The notes beneath the pieces were generated by a model, which saw nothing but the letters and a program-made list of their open reading frames with translations, was not told the origin of the DNA and did no database searches. From an uncultured Lachnospiraceae bacterium (lineage in GTDB: Bacteria > Bacillota > Clostridia > Lachnospirales > Lachnospiraceae), in contig CABUZU010000044.1 in assembly GCA_902496125.1 (NCBI GenBank), forward strand, positions 1-14,936: 14,936 nt of DNA, in the 5' to 3' direction. The translations under genes were made by a program, and so were the position numbers. Shown piece by piece: positions 1-6,564 of this stretch (within the stretch, counting starts at the first letter, position 1; each line of letters begins with the position of its first letter).

Positions 1-84
1 AACTGTGCAAAACATCAGAGAGCTCTTACCGTTGCAATTAAGAGAGCTAGACACGTTGCATTAATGCCTTACACTTTAGATTAA
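1..84 (+). CDS. rpsR: 30S ribosomal protein bS18, C-terminal part (5' end outside window)
   Basis: The first 84 bases read as 27 codons plus TAA. They give the conserved C-terminal end of ribosomal protein bS18, including KHQRALTVAIKRARHVALMP and a final YTLD. bS18 binds the platform of the 30S subunit next to bS6, and in Firmicutes it is usually the last gene of an rpsF-ssb-rpsR operon. The start and upstream genes lie outside the window. A factor-independent terminator follows within 25 bases, so this is probably the end of that operon. The identification rests on the family-specific tail and is firm despite the short length. Confidence 0.93.
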   Translation, partial: NCAKHQRALTVAIKRARHVALMPYTLD

Positions 85-108
85 TAATAATTTATTAAAC
101 GAATAATT

Positions 109-148
109 GCCGAGGTTATCCAATTTATTGTGAAGCCTCGGCTTTTTT
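109..148 (+). terminator. Rho-independent terminator after rpsR
   Basis: GCCGAGG (109-115) pairs perfectly with CCTCGGC (136-142), and six T residues follow. It separates rpsR from the gdpP promoter. Confidence 0.9.
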
Positions 149-161
149 AACTATTTATTGG

Positions 162-190
162 TTTCTTTTTCATGCAAATAATGTTATAAT
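162..190 (+). promoter_or_regulatory. Candidate sigma-A promoter for gdpP
   Basis: There is a perfect TATAAT (185-190) preceded by TG at the extended -10 position (182-183). The -35 is weak (TTTCTT, 162-167) with a 17-bp spacer. The strong extended -10 could compensate. The Shine-Dalgarno AAAGGAG (209-215) and the ATG at 224 follow closely. Confidence 0.65.
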
Positions 191-223
191 ACTAGGTGGC
201 AAAGCATTAAAGGAGAAAACATT

Positions 224-2269
224 ATGACAAAGATTAGTATAAAGACTTTGTGGAAATCAGAATATCGAATAGCATTATTGTTAGCTACAATTCTGATTTT
301 ACTAAATGTACTGACTTTTATTATTAGTCGTCCGGCAGAATTAGTTGTACTGATTTTTAGTGTAGTATTTGTAGCAATTGGATTTCGATATTTAAGTTCT
401 TATAGAACAGAATTTGTGCGGAATCTTGTTGCAAATTCTTTTAAGCAGTCCTCTGTGCAGGTAAGACTTTTAAAAAAGTTATCGCTTCCTTATATTTTAG
501 TCGATAGCAGTGGCAAGATTTACTGGATCAATGAGGCATTTGAACAGATGTTTCCAGAAAAGACGGCATTGTATCTAAAAAATGTTAAAAATTTGTTTCC
601 CAATATGAAAGGAGTAACATTTTCATTAGAAGAAGAAAAAGAGATTCCAGTTTTTTCTTTTGAAGATAAGAAATTTCAGATGGAAATTACTCCTACTAGA
701 TTAGATGGATTACAGTATCTAATTAAGGAATTACCAAAGGATGTCGCAAAGGCTTCTTATTATACGGTTTGTTTTTATGATGTAACAAAGCAGTTAGCAT
801 TAGAAGAGAATTTAGAAGAAGAGCGTATCATCATTGGATTACTTTACTTAGATAACTATGATGAAATTATGGGAACAATTGAAGAAGCAAAACAGACACT
901 AATTGGTGCACATGTCGAGCGAAAGATTAGTAAATATTTTTCTCAAATGGGTGGACTTATTAAGAAGATGGAGAAGGATAAATATTTCCTTGTCGTTCCT
1001 CAAAAGTCCATGAATGCGATGAAAGAAGATAAATTTTATATTTTGGATGAAATTCGTGCAATTAATTTGCCAAACGAACAGTCTTTAACCATTAGTATTG
1101 GCTTTGGTATTCATGGCAATAGTTATGAAACAAACTATGAATATGCGCGTACTGCAATTGATATGGCACTTGGTCGTGGTGGAGATCAGGTGGTAATTAA
1201 GGATAACGAAGAGATTAGCTATATTGGCGGACAAGCACAAACCGTAGCAAAGAATACTAGAGTAAAGGCGAGAGTAAAGGCACATGCACTTAGAGAACTT
1301 CTTACTACGAAAGATTCTGTAATTATTATGGCACATAAAATTCCTGATTTTGATGCAATTGGAGCGGCAGTTGGTGTTTATCGAATTGCATATACACAAG
1401 GTAAGAAGGCTTATATTGTATTAAATGAAATTAATACTTCGATTCGTCCAATTGTAGAGATGTTAAGTGCAATCCCTGAATATTCAGGCCATTTATTTAT
1501 AGACAGTACAGAAGCATTAGAATTGATTAATGATTCGACTGTTTTAGTTGTAGTAGATGCAAACCGTGGTAGCTATACCGAATGCCCAGAATTATTAGAG
1601 CGTTCAAATCATATTGTTGTTTTAGACCATCATCGTCAGAGTAAGGACAGTATCGACAATGCGGTTTTATCTTATGTAGAACCCTATGCGTCGTCTGCTT
1701 GTGAATTAGTTTCAGAAATTATCCAGTATAGTGGAGATAATATTAAATTAAACGCAGTAGAGGCAGATGCAATGTATGCAGGAATAGCAATGGATACTGG
1801 ACAGTTTGCAAATAAAACAGGTGTTAGAACGTTTGAAGCAGCTGCATTTTTAAGAAGATGTGGTGCGGATATGAGCCGTGTTCGTAAGTTATTTAGAGAG
1901 CATATGGAAGAATATCGAGCAAGGGCAGAAGCAGTTCGTAATGCAGAGATTTTTGAAAATCGATTTGCGATTAGTATTTGCCCAGCAGAGGATTTAGAAA
2001 GTCCTACAATAGCAGGGGCACAAGCCGCGAATGAACTTTTAAATATTATTGGTGTAGGGGCATCGATTGTACTTACACGTTATAAAGATAGTATTTACAT
2101 CAGTGCTCGTTCCATTGATGAAATTAATGTACAATTAATTATGGAAAAACTAGGTGGCGGTGGTCATGGAACCATGGCTGGAGCACAGATGGCAGGCTGT
2201 ACATTAGAAGAAGCCAAAGAATATGTAAAAGTAACTATAAAGCAAATGCTTGATGATGGTGAAATTTAA
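224..2269 (+). CDS. gdpP: GdpP-type cyclic-di-AMP phosphodiesterase (membrane, PAS / degenerate GGDEF / DHH-DHHA1)
   Basis: At 681 residues this is close to the usual GdpP (YybT) length. Two N-terminal membrane helices span about residues 16-34 and 38-54. A PAS-like domain follows (about 85-190), then a degenerate GGDEF domain in which the signature is reduced to GRGGDQ (317-322). The DHH phosphoesterase domain shows H371, D375 and D377 (HKIPDFD), D445, the DHH triad at 468-470 and D524. The DHHA1 domain ends with GGGGHGTMAG (644-653). These are the metal and substrate residues expected for hydrolysis of c-di-AMP to pApA, and none is missing. The family controls c-di-AMP level, which affects potassium and osmolyte uptake, cell-wall stress and beta-lactam tolerance. 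The SD AAAGGAG lies 8 bases before the ATG. The gene leads a gdpP-rplI-dnaB cluster that is conserved in Firmicutes. Confidence 0.95.
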   Translation: MTKISIKTLWKSEYRIALLLATILILLNVLTFIISRPAELVVLIFSVVFVAIGFRYLSSYRTEFVRNLVANSFKQSSVQVRLLKKLSLPYILVDSSGKIYWINEAFEQMFPEKTALYLKNVKNLFPNMKGVTFSLEEEKEIPVFSFEDKKFQMEITPTRLDGLQYLIKELPKDVAKASYYTVCFYDVTKQLALEENLEEERIIIGLLYLDNYDEIMGTIEEAKQTLIGAHVERKISKYFSQMGGLIKKMEKDKYFLVVPQKSMNAMKEDKFYILDEIRAINLPNEQSLTISIGFGIHGNSYETNYEYARTAIDMALGRGGDQVVIKDNEEISYIGGQAQTVAKNTRVKARVKAHALRELLTTKDSVIIMAHKIPDFDAIGAAVGVYRIAYTQGKKAYIVLNEINTSIRPIVEMLSAIPEYSGHLFIDSTEALELINDSTVLVVVDANRGSYTECPELLERSNHIVVLDHHRQSKDSIDNAVLSYVEPYASSACELVSEIIQYSGDNIKLNAVEADAMYAGIAMDTGQFANKTGVRTFEAAAFLRRCGADMSRVRKLFREHMEEYRARAEAVRNAEIFENRFAISICPAEDLESPTIAGAQAANELLNIIGVGASIVLTRYKDSIYISARSIDEINVQLIMEKLGGGGHGTMAGAQMAGCTLEEAKEYVKVTIKQMLDDGEI

Positions 2270-2274
2270 AGAAT

Positions 2275-2292
2275 CAAGCGAATATTCGCTTG
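2275..2292. repeat. 18-bp perfect palindrome between gdpP and rplI
   Basis: CAAGCGAATATTCGCTTG equals its own reverse complement over all 18 bases. It starts 5 bases after the gdpP stop codon. No T-run follows, so it is not a normal factor-independent terminator. It could fold as an RNA stem or bind a dimeric protein. The rplI SD (AGGAGG, 2304-2309) lies 11 bases downstream. Confidence 0.8.
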
Positions 2293-2317
2293 CATATAGA
2301 AACAGGAGGAACATGCT

Positions 2318-2764
2318 ATGAAGGTTGTATTATTAGAAGACGTAAAGTCATTAGGAAAAAAAGGACAGATTGTAAATGTCAATGATGGATATGCAAGGAA
2401 TTTTATTCTTCCTAAGAAATTAGGATTAGAAGCAAATTCTAAGAATTTAAATGATTTAAAGCTTCAAAAGCAACATCAAGATAAGCTTGCTGCGAAGCAA
2501 TTAGCAGATGCAAAGGAATTAGCTAAGAAATTAGAAGGAATCACTGTTGAGCTTAAAGTAAAAACTGGCGAAGGCGGAAAGGTATTTGGCTCCGTATCTA
2601 CAAAGGAAATTGCACAAGCTGTAAAGAAACAATTTAATATTGAATTAGATAAGAAGAAGATGCAATTAGATGAAGCAATTAAAACTTGTGGTGTGCACAA
2701 TGTAAATTGTCGTTTGCATAAAGATGTAATAGGAACTTTAAAAGTACACGTAGCAGAAGCATAG
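2318..2764 (+). CDS. rplI: 50S ribosomal protein bL9
   Basis: The product has 148 residues, the normal bL9 length. The N-terminal domain (about 1-50) holds the family signature, with the GKKGQIVNVNDGYARNFILP stretch. A long basic connecting helix (about 42-75) follows, and the C-terminal domain (about 76-148) includes GEGGKVFGSVST. bL9 binds 23S rRNA near the base of the L1 stalk and helps reading-frame maintenance. A strong SD (AGGAGG) sits 8 bases before the ATG. The gene is 48 bases after gdpP and 21 bases before dnaB on the same strand, with no terminator on either side, so co-transcription with both is likely. Confidence 0.97.
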   Translation: MKVVLLEDVKSLGKKGQIVNVNDGYARNFILPKKLGLEANSKNLNDLKLQKQHQDKLAAKQLADAKELAKKLEGITVELKVKTGEGGKVFGSVSTKEIAQAVKKQFNIELDKKKMQLDEAIKTCGVHNVNCRLHKDVIGTLKVHVAEA

Positions 2765-2785
2765 TAGAGAATTCGAGTAATCATT

Positions 2786-4123
2786 ATGGATGAAAATGTA
2801 ATAAAAAGACAGTTGCCTTATAGTATGGAAGCAGAGCGCTCAGTTATCGGTTCTATGCTTTTAGACCGAGAAGCAATTGTAACTGCTTCTGAAATGATAA
2901 AACGCTCAGATTTTTATAACCAACAATATGGAATTGTTTTTGAAAGTATTGTTGAATTATTTAATGAAGGAAAATCTGTTGACTTAATTACACTACAAGA
3001 GCGTCTAAAAGAAAAAGACTTGCCGCCGGAGGCGACAACAATTGATTTTACAAGAGAACTCTTAATGGGTGTAGTATCGAGTACCAATATTGCACAATAT
3101 GCTAGAATTGTTGCAGATAAATCTCTTCTTCGCCAAGTAATTAAGGTAAATGAAGACATTGCAAAGAGATGTTATCAAGGGAAAGAAAGTTGCGATGAAA
3201 TTTTAGAATATACAGAAAAATCAATTTTTGATTTACTTAAAAATAAAAGTACAGGCGATTATACGCCAATTAGACAAATTGTATTAAATGCATTAGATAA
3301 AATCGAACAAGCTGCAAAAAATAAAAGTTCGGTAACAGGAATACCAACTGGTTTTACTGATTTAGATTATAAAACCTCAGGTTTACAGCCCTCTGACTTA
3401 ATTTTAGTGGCAGCAAGACCTTCTATGGGTAAGACAGCATTTGTTCTAAATATTGCACAGGATGTAGTGCTTAGAAGTAAGAAAACCTGTGCAATATTTA
3501 GTCTAGAAATGTCAAAGGAACAGCTTGTAAATCGTATGTTTGCAATGGATTCTTATGTAAACTCTCAAAATCTTCGTACAGGTAATTTGACAGAGTCTGA
3601 TTGGGAGAAATTAGTAGACAGTGCAGGTCGAATTGGAAGCTCTCGTTTAATTATCGATGATACTCCTGGTATTTCGATTTCAGAGCTTCGAAGTAAATGT
3701 CGTAGATTTAAATTAGAACACGATTTATCACTTGTGATGATTGACTACCTTCAGTTAATGAGTGGGAATAGTCGTCAAGGCGATAATCGCCAACAAGAAA
3801 TATCCGATATTTCAAGGTCGCTAAAAGCCCTTGCTCGTGAAATTGATTGTCCAGTTATTGCTTTATCACAGTTAAGTCGTGCTTGTGAAGCAAGACAAGA
3901 CCATAGACCGATGTTATCAGACCTTAGAGAGTCTGGTGCAATTGAACAGGATGCCGATGTGGTTATGTTTATCTATCGTGATGATTATTACAATAAAGAT
4001 TCTAGCTCTAAAAATATTTCAGAAATCATTATTGCAAAGCAACGTAATGGCCCGACAGGTACTGTAGAGCTTGCTTGGCTTCCAGATTATACAAAATTCG
4101 GCAATCTTCAAAAAAATCATTAA
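2786..4123 (+). CDS. dnaB: Replicative DNA helicase DnaB (bacillal name DnaC)
   Basis: The product has 445 residues, normal for the hexameric 5'-3' replication-fork helicase. The N-terminal DnaB domain spans about 8-110 and the RecA-like ATPase about 180-440. Walker A is ARPSMGKT (210-217) with K216 and T217. SLEMS (239-243) carries E241. Walker B is LVMIDYLQL (316-324) with D320. SQLSR (361-365) and the arginine-finger region KQRNGPTG (418-425) are present. No intein or insertion interrupts the gene. There is no convincing Shine-Dalgarno before the ATG; only a weak GAGA (2767-2770) is seen 15 bases upstream. Translation may therefore depend on ribosomes leaving rplI 21 bases before. It is the last gene of the gdpP-rplI-dnaB cluster. 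Confidence 0.97.
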   Translation: MDENVIKRQLPYSMEAERSVIGSMLLDREAIVTASEMIKRSDFYNQQYGIVFESIVELFNEGKSVDLITLQERLKEKDLPPEATTIDFTRELLMGVVSSTNIAQYARIVADKSLLRQVIKVNEDIAKRCYQGKESCDEILEYTEKSIFDLLKNKSTGDYTPIRQIVLNALDKIEQAAKNKSSVTGIPTGFTDLDYKTSGLQPSDLILVAARPSMGKTAFVLNIAQDVVLRSKKTCAIFSLEMSKEQLVNRMFAMDSYVNSQNLRTGNLTESDWEKLVDSAGRIGSSRLIIDDTPGISISELRSKCRRFKLEHDLSLVMIDYLQLMSGNSRQGDNRQQEISDISRSLKALAREIDCPVIALSQLSRACEARQDHRPMLSDLRESGAIEQDADVVMFIYRDDYYNKDSSSKNISEIIIAKQRNGPTGTVELAWLPDYTKFGNLQKNH

Positions 4124-4136
4124 AATTAATGATAGT

Positions 4137-4160
4137 CCCAGTGTTAAAACACTGGGATTT
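4137..4160 (+). terminator. Hairpin terminator after dnaB (weak T tract)
   Basis: CCCAGTGTT (4137-4145) pairs perfectly with AACACTGGG (4148-4156), followed by ATTTTGTG. The stem is strong but the T tract is short, so some readthrough into the next gene is possible. The -35 region of the next promoter lies inside this hairpin. Confidence 0.75.
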
Positions 4161-4171
4161 TGTGTTATAAT
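4143..4171 (+). promoter_or_regulatory. Candidate sigma-A promoter for the MerR-type gene
   Basis: There is a perfect TATAAT (4166-4171) with TG at 4163-4164 (extended -10). The -35 position at 17 bp spacing is GTTAAA (4143-4148), which is weak and lies within the dnaB terminator stem. The closing T tract of the terminator therefore overlaps the promoter spacer. Confidence 0.6.
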
Positions 4172-4200
4172 GCAAATGTTAGATAGAAAGGAGCGTGTCT

Positions 4201-4806
4201 ATGGGTGGTAGTACCAGTTATCAAATTTCAGAAGCTTCACGTCGTTTGCATGTAGAAGCTCATGTACTTCGTTACTGGGAAGAAGAATTAGGAATTAATA
4301 TACCAAGAAATGAAATGGGACACCGAGAGTATTCAGAAAAACATATTCAGGTATTTCGTAAGATTTTAGACATGAAAGAAGAAGGCTATCAACTACGAGC
4401 AATTAGAGCAGCATTAAAGAAAGATTTAGAAGAATTAAAGAAGCTAGGAGAACAAAGTGCATTAGCATTAAAAGAAGAGGTAAATGTAGAGTGTACGAAA
4501 GAAGAACGATTAGAGCAGTTCCATACGTTAATGAATCAAATTATGATGCAGGCATTAGAAAATAATAATGAAGCATTAATTCGTAAGATTGAAAGAATGA
4601 TGGGAAGGCAGATGGGAGAGACTCTTAATCAAGTAATGGCTATGCAAGAGCAAAGAGAAGAAGAACGTTTTCGTAGATTAGATGAGTTATTAAGAGCTTA
4701 TCAATCAAATAATAAAGCAAGAAGTGAAGCAGCAATGACAAGAAGCCCTATCATTCCACTTAAGAAAAATAAAAAGAATAAGCTCTTTCATAGAAGGAGC
4801 ATATAA
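4201..4806 (+). CDS. MerR-family DNA-binding protein with helical charged tail
   Basis: The first 75 residues form a MerR-type winged helix: a YQISEASRRLHV helix-turn-helix (7-18), VLRYWEEELG (22-31), then the NEMGHREYS wing (37-45) and a helix containing IRAALK. The rest (about 76-175) is strongly charged and predicted helical or coiled-coil, and it ends in a Lys/Arg-rich tail (188-199). No cysteine or ligand-binding sensor domain is visible, so a metal or redox sensor role is unlikely. The plan resembles RacA-like MerR proteins that bind DNA and oligomerise by a coiled coil, but I cannot assign a target. A GTG at 4195 is in frame, yet the SD AAAGGAG ends at 4193, one base before it. The ATG at 4201 has a 7-base spacing and is preferred, giving 201 residues. 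Confidence 0.8.
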   Translation: MGGSTSYQISEASRRLHVEAHVLRYWEEELGINIPRNEMGHREYSEKHIQVFRKILDMKEEGYQLRAIRAALKKDLEELKKLGEQSALALKEEVNVECTKEERLEQFHTLMNQIMMQALENNNEALIRKIERMMGRQMGETLNQVMAMQEQREEERFRRLDELLRAYQSNNKARSEAAMTRSPIIPLKKNKKNKLFHRRSI

Positions 4807-4808
4807 AA

Positions 4809-4837
4809 ATAGGTTCCAACGTTTCGTTGGAACCTAT
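4809..4837. terminator. Convergent terminator between MerR gene and ferredoxin
   Basis: A 13-bp perfect stem (4809-4821 with 4825-4837) has a TTT loop. On the minus strand it is followed by a five-T run (complement of AAAAA at 4805-4809). On the plus strand the T content is poor. It should therefore work better for the minus-strand ferredoxin gene, while still giving a 3' end to the plus-strand gene. Confidence 0.85.
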
Positions 4838-4861
4838 CTTAGATTCATTATTGTCTAACAA

Positions 4862-5032
4862 TTATTCAGCTTTGATTGCATCGTTTGGACATTCGTCTGC
4901 ACAAGAACCACAATCTAAACATTCGTCAGCGTTGATTACGTATTTGTCATCACCTTCGGTAATGCAGTCGTTTGGACAAGCATCAGCACAAGAACCGCAA
5001 GATACGCATTCGTCAGTAATTACATAAGCCAT
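4862..5032 (-). CDS. 2[4Fe-4S] clostridial-type ferredoxin
   Basis: The product has 56 residues, the classic size of clostridial ferredoxin. There are two CxxCxxCxxxCP motifs: C9, C12, C15 and C19, and C38, C41, C44 and C48. Each motif binds one [4Fe-4S] cluster with one cysteine from the other half. An extra C23 follows the first motif. It is a cytoplasmic low-potential electron carrier for enzymes such as pyruvate:ferredoxin oxidoreductase and hydrogenase. An upstream in-frame ATG would add 14 residues, but the internal ATG (5030-5032) is 8 bases after a strong SD AAGGAGGA (complement of 5041-5048). The product then starts MAYVITDEC, as typical ferredoxins do. It is convergent with the MerR gene and divergent from the DUF1858 gene. 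Confidence 0.95.
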   Translation of the reverse strand: MAYVITDECVSCGSCADACPNDCITEGDDKYVINADECLDCGSCADECPNDAIKAE

Positions 5033-5103
5033 GTTAATAATCCTCCTTAAATATGTGATATGTTTGATTGACAAGAAAACCCTATTTCATGTCATCTGAT
5101 AAT

Positions 5104-5132
5104 ATTGTAATACATACACGCAAATAATTCAA
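5104..5132 (-). promoter_or_regulatory. Sigma-A promoter of the ferredoxin gene
   Basis: On the minus strand, TTGAAT (complement of 5127-5132), a 17-bp spacer and TACAAT (complement of 5104-5109) form a good promoter. The leader before the SD is about 50 bases. Confidence 0.75.
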
Positions 5133-5176
5133 GTAGAAATTGAACAATTTTAACAAAAAAAGTTTTGAAATAACGA

Positions 5177-5205
5177 TTGCTAAACTAAATTTTTTATGAT
5201 ACAAT
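5177..5205 (+). promoter_or_regulatory. Sigma-A promoter of the DUF1858 gene
   Basis: TTGCTA (5177-5182), a 17-bp spacer and TACAAT (5200-5205) form the promoter, with TG at 5197-5198 as an extended -10. It points away from the ferredoxin promoter. The two -35 boxes are about 44 bp apart, and the sequence between them is very AT-rich. Confidence 0.7.
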
Positions 5206-5250
5206 GAATACGTTTACGAAAAAACAAACGAACTCAAGGAGGAAATAATA

Positions 5251-5463
5251 ATGGCAAAGCAGATTAATAAAGAAATGTTAATTGGCGACTTACTTCAGGT
5301 AGATGAAGGCATCATCGGAATCCTTATGGGTGCTGGTATGCATTGCATCGGTTGCCCATCATCAGCTATGGAATCATTAGCAGAAGCAGCAATGGTTCAT
5401 GGTATGGACGCAGATGCATTAGTTGCTCATATCAATAAATATCTTGCAGCAAAAGAAGCGTAA
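5251..5463 (+). CDS. DUF1858 redox-disulfide domain protein
   Basis: This 70-residue protein matches the DUF1858 family, also described as the hybrid-cluster-protein-associated redox disulfide domain. Visible markers are an N-terminal strand-helix (MLIGDLLQVDEG), the GAGMHCIGCPSS segment with a C32-x-x-C35 pair, and ESLAEAAMVHGMDADALV. The CxxC lies at the start of a helix and could be redox active, but its partner is unknown. It is soluble, with no signal peptide. A strong SD AAGGAGG (5236-5242) is 8 bases before the ATG. It is divergent from the ferredoxin gene, which suggests a shared redox context, though this is only inferred from position. No hybrid-cluster protein gene is in the window. 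Confidence 0.9.
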   Translation: MAKQINKEMLIGDLLQVDEGIIGILMGAGMHCIGCPSSAMESLAEAAMVHGMDADALVAHINKYLAAKEA

Positions 5464-5472
5464 GAAGATAGT

Positions 5473-5504
5473 AAAAAGGGAAGGCGATGTTGCCTTCCCT
5501 TTTT
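5473..5504. terminator. Bidirectional terminator between DUF1858 gene and mecA
   Basis: AAAAAGGGAAGGC (5473-5485) pairs perfectly with GCCTTCCCTTTTT (5492-5504) around a 6-base loop. The A run on one side and the T run on the other allow termination in both directions. Confidence 0.92.
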
Positions 5505-5510
5505 GTATGT

Positions 5511-6245
5511 TTAAAATAAATAAAGTCTTTGAAGAGCAGTATCCTTTACAATACAAGTATAATGCTCGATAAAGTAAGCTTCTTGAGCTAAAGTATTCTG
5601 ATTTAAATTACGTCCATATTCAGATAATATGTTACAAACTTTATTAAATTCCTCAGGCGTATGGTAAGATTTATTGATTGTTAAATAATAACAATTTTTC
5701 TTCTCATCTTTATACAAAGAGTTCGTACCATTGTAGTTATTGTGCAGGATACGGGCAACTTCAATAATAGAATCTAAATTGTCAAATGCATAGATTCGTA
5801 AAATATTAATTAATGAAGGGTCACTTGTTTCCTTTGCACATTCGTCTAAATCATTCTTATCATCAAGGTCTTTGATATTCTTTTCAAAAATAGACTTAAA
5901 AAGGTCTAAAATATCATCGGCACGGTGATTGGAAATCGTTTCGTCTTCTTTGTCATCAAAAGAAGAGAATCGAGAAAAACGAGTATCTAATTCTTCTGGG
6001 TCTTCTACTTTAGTAATAATTAACATAATGCTCTCAGATGGAAGAGGAATTGCTTCTACCATTAAAGGCATATCCTCTGCTTCAAATCCAAATTCGTCAG
6101 AAGCCTTCTCAATCATTTCATGAAAGAGGGAACGAGCTTTCTCACTTCCATAGGCGAGTTCAGAGATATCTAATTGTCTGGTTTTTAAATCATTACTGCT
6201 TAAGGTGCAACGTATCTGATTTTCATTAATTCTTTCAATATGCAT
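5511..6245 (-). CDS. mecA: MecA-family adaptor protein for ClpC
   Basis: This 244-residue protein has MecA architecture. The N-terminal substrate-binding domain (about 1-80) begins MHIERINENQIRCTLSSNDL. An acidic low-complexity linker follows (about 81-140, rich in Asp and Glu). The C-terminal ClpC-binding domain spans about 145-244, with the aromatic-rich stretch YYLTINKSYHTPEEF. In Bacillus, MecA delivers ComK and other targets to ClpCP. In Clostridia the targets are mostly unknown. A longer reading frame starts 22 codons upstream, but the ATG at 6243-6245 has an ideal SD AAGGAGGG (complement of 6251-6258) and gives the usual MecA N-terminus. It shares a convergent terminator with the DUF1858 gene and diverges from the GH18 gene. 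Confidence 0.88.
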   Translation of the reverse strand: MHIERINENQIRCTLSSNDLKTRQLDISELAYGSEKARSLFHEMIEKASDEFGFEAEDMPLMVEAIPLPSESIMLIITKVEDPEELDTRFSRFSSFDDKEDETISNHRADDILDLFKSIFEKNIKDLDDKNDLDECAKETSDPSLINILRIYAFDNLDSIIEVARILHNNYNGTNSLYKDEKKNCYYLTINKSYHTPEEFNKVCNILSEYGRNLNQNTLAQEAYFIEHYTCIVKDTALQRLYLF

Positions 6246-6288
6246 AAAATCCCTCCTTCTGTTTTGGGACGAATAATCTATGTTGATA

Positions 6289-6317
6289 ATTATATAGAAA
6301 GATGGTAACAATGTAAA
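6289..6317 (-). promoter_or_regulatory. Strong sigma-A promoter of mecA
   Basis: On the minus strand, TTTACA (complement of 6312-6317), a 17-bp spacer and a perfect TATAAT (complement of 6289-6294) form the promoter. The block upstream of and including the -35 is nearly the same as that of the yfhO-like gene (14104-14125). Confidence 0.85.
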
Positions 6318-6345
6318 GGGATTTTAAGAAAATTTTATAAAACGG

Positions 6346-6375
6346 TTGACAAAAAACACAAAATAGGATTATACT
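6346..6375 (+). promoter_or_regulatory. Strong sigma-A promoter of the GH18 gene
   Basis: A perfect TTGACA (6346-6351), an 18-bp spacer and TATACT (6370-6375) form the promoter. Transcription should start near 6382, giving a leader of about 180 nt before the GH18 start codon. The divergent mecA -35 ends 28 bp away. Confidence 0.85.
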
Positions 6376-6383
6376 AATAATAC

Positions 6384-6405
6384 AATTGGATTAGGCCTAC
6401 CAATT
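6384..6405. promoter_or_regulatory. Palindrome at the GH18 transcription start (possible operator)
   Basis: The outer arms AATTGG (6384-6389) and CCAATT (6400-6405) flank an inner perfect palindrome TAGGCCTA (6392-6399), with only two extra bases (AT) breaking full symmetry. It lies just after the predicted +1. It could be a repressor operator or a 5'-end RNA stem. No binding protein can be named. Confidence 0.5.
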
Positions 6406-6439
6406 TATAATTTATCACAAAAATTTATTACGTTTGGAG

Positions 6440-6505
6440 GTGATAGAAGATTACCCAATACATCCCCTACTAGATAAATATACCCACGTATTAAAAAAGT
6501 CCTAG
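6440..6505 (+). other. Possible short reading frame in the GH18 leader, ending after an A-AAA-AAG heptamer
   Basis: The 320 bases between mecA and the GH18 gene (6246-6564) hold two divergent promoters, a palindrome and this leader segment. A near-consensus SD, GGAGGTGAT (6436-6444), occurs here without a normal ATG after it. A frame with GTG at 6440 (or TTG at 6434) runs about 21 codons to TAG (6503-6505), containing PIHPLLDKYTHVLKK. Its last sense codons include A-AAA-AAG (6493-6499), a classic -1 slippery heptamer in the right phase. A -1 shift would enter the frame that continues without a stop into the GH18 protein. GTG overlaps the SD, so initiation is doubtful. It could be a leader peptide, an N-terminal extension joined by frameshift, an indel, or chance. 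Confidence 0.25.
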
Positions 6506-6564
6506 ACAGTCATGCATTTATGAGGTATGATTCATCATATACCGATGATTGGAAGGAGCTTTTC

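Noticed and set aside
317..1200. GdpP GGDEF domain as a possible active diguanylate cyclase
   Set aside because: The signature is GRGGDQ and lacks the GGDEF/GGEEF catalytic form, as is normal in GdpP.
1085..1399. Open frame on the minus strand inside gdpP
   Set aside because: It lies fully inside a well-supported gene, has Cys/Asn/Ile-rich shadow composition and no SD.
2476..3159. Minus-strand open frames over rplI and dnaB
   Set aside because: They are antisense shadows of conserved genes with no family similarity.
3879..4067. Plus-strand open frame inside the 3' part of dnaB
   Set aside because: It is out of frame with dnaB, which is intact there with its KQRNGPTG motif; no SD.
4827..5027. 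Plus-strand frame opposite the ferredoxin with Ser/His/Gln repeats
   Set aside because: The repeats are the antisense reading of the two CxxCxxC cluster motifs.
5929..6229. Two plus-strand frames opposite mecA
   Set aside because: They are shadows of the mecA N-terminal and linker region, with no SD or promoter.
6376..6564. Known riboswitch or T-box in the GH18 leader
   Set aside because: No T-box GGGTGG-type sequence, no c-di-GMP, glycine or purine riboswitch core and no terminator stem with a T tract were recognised.
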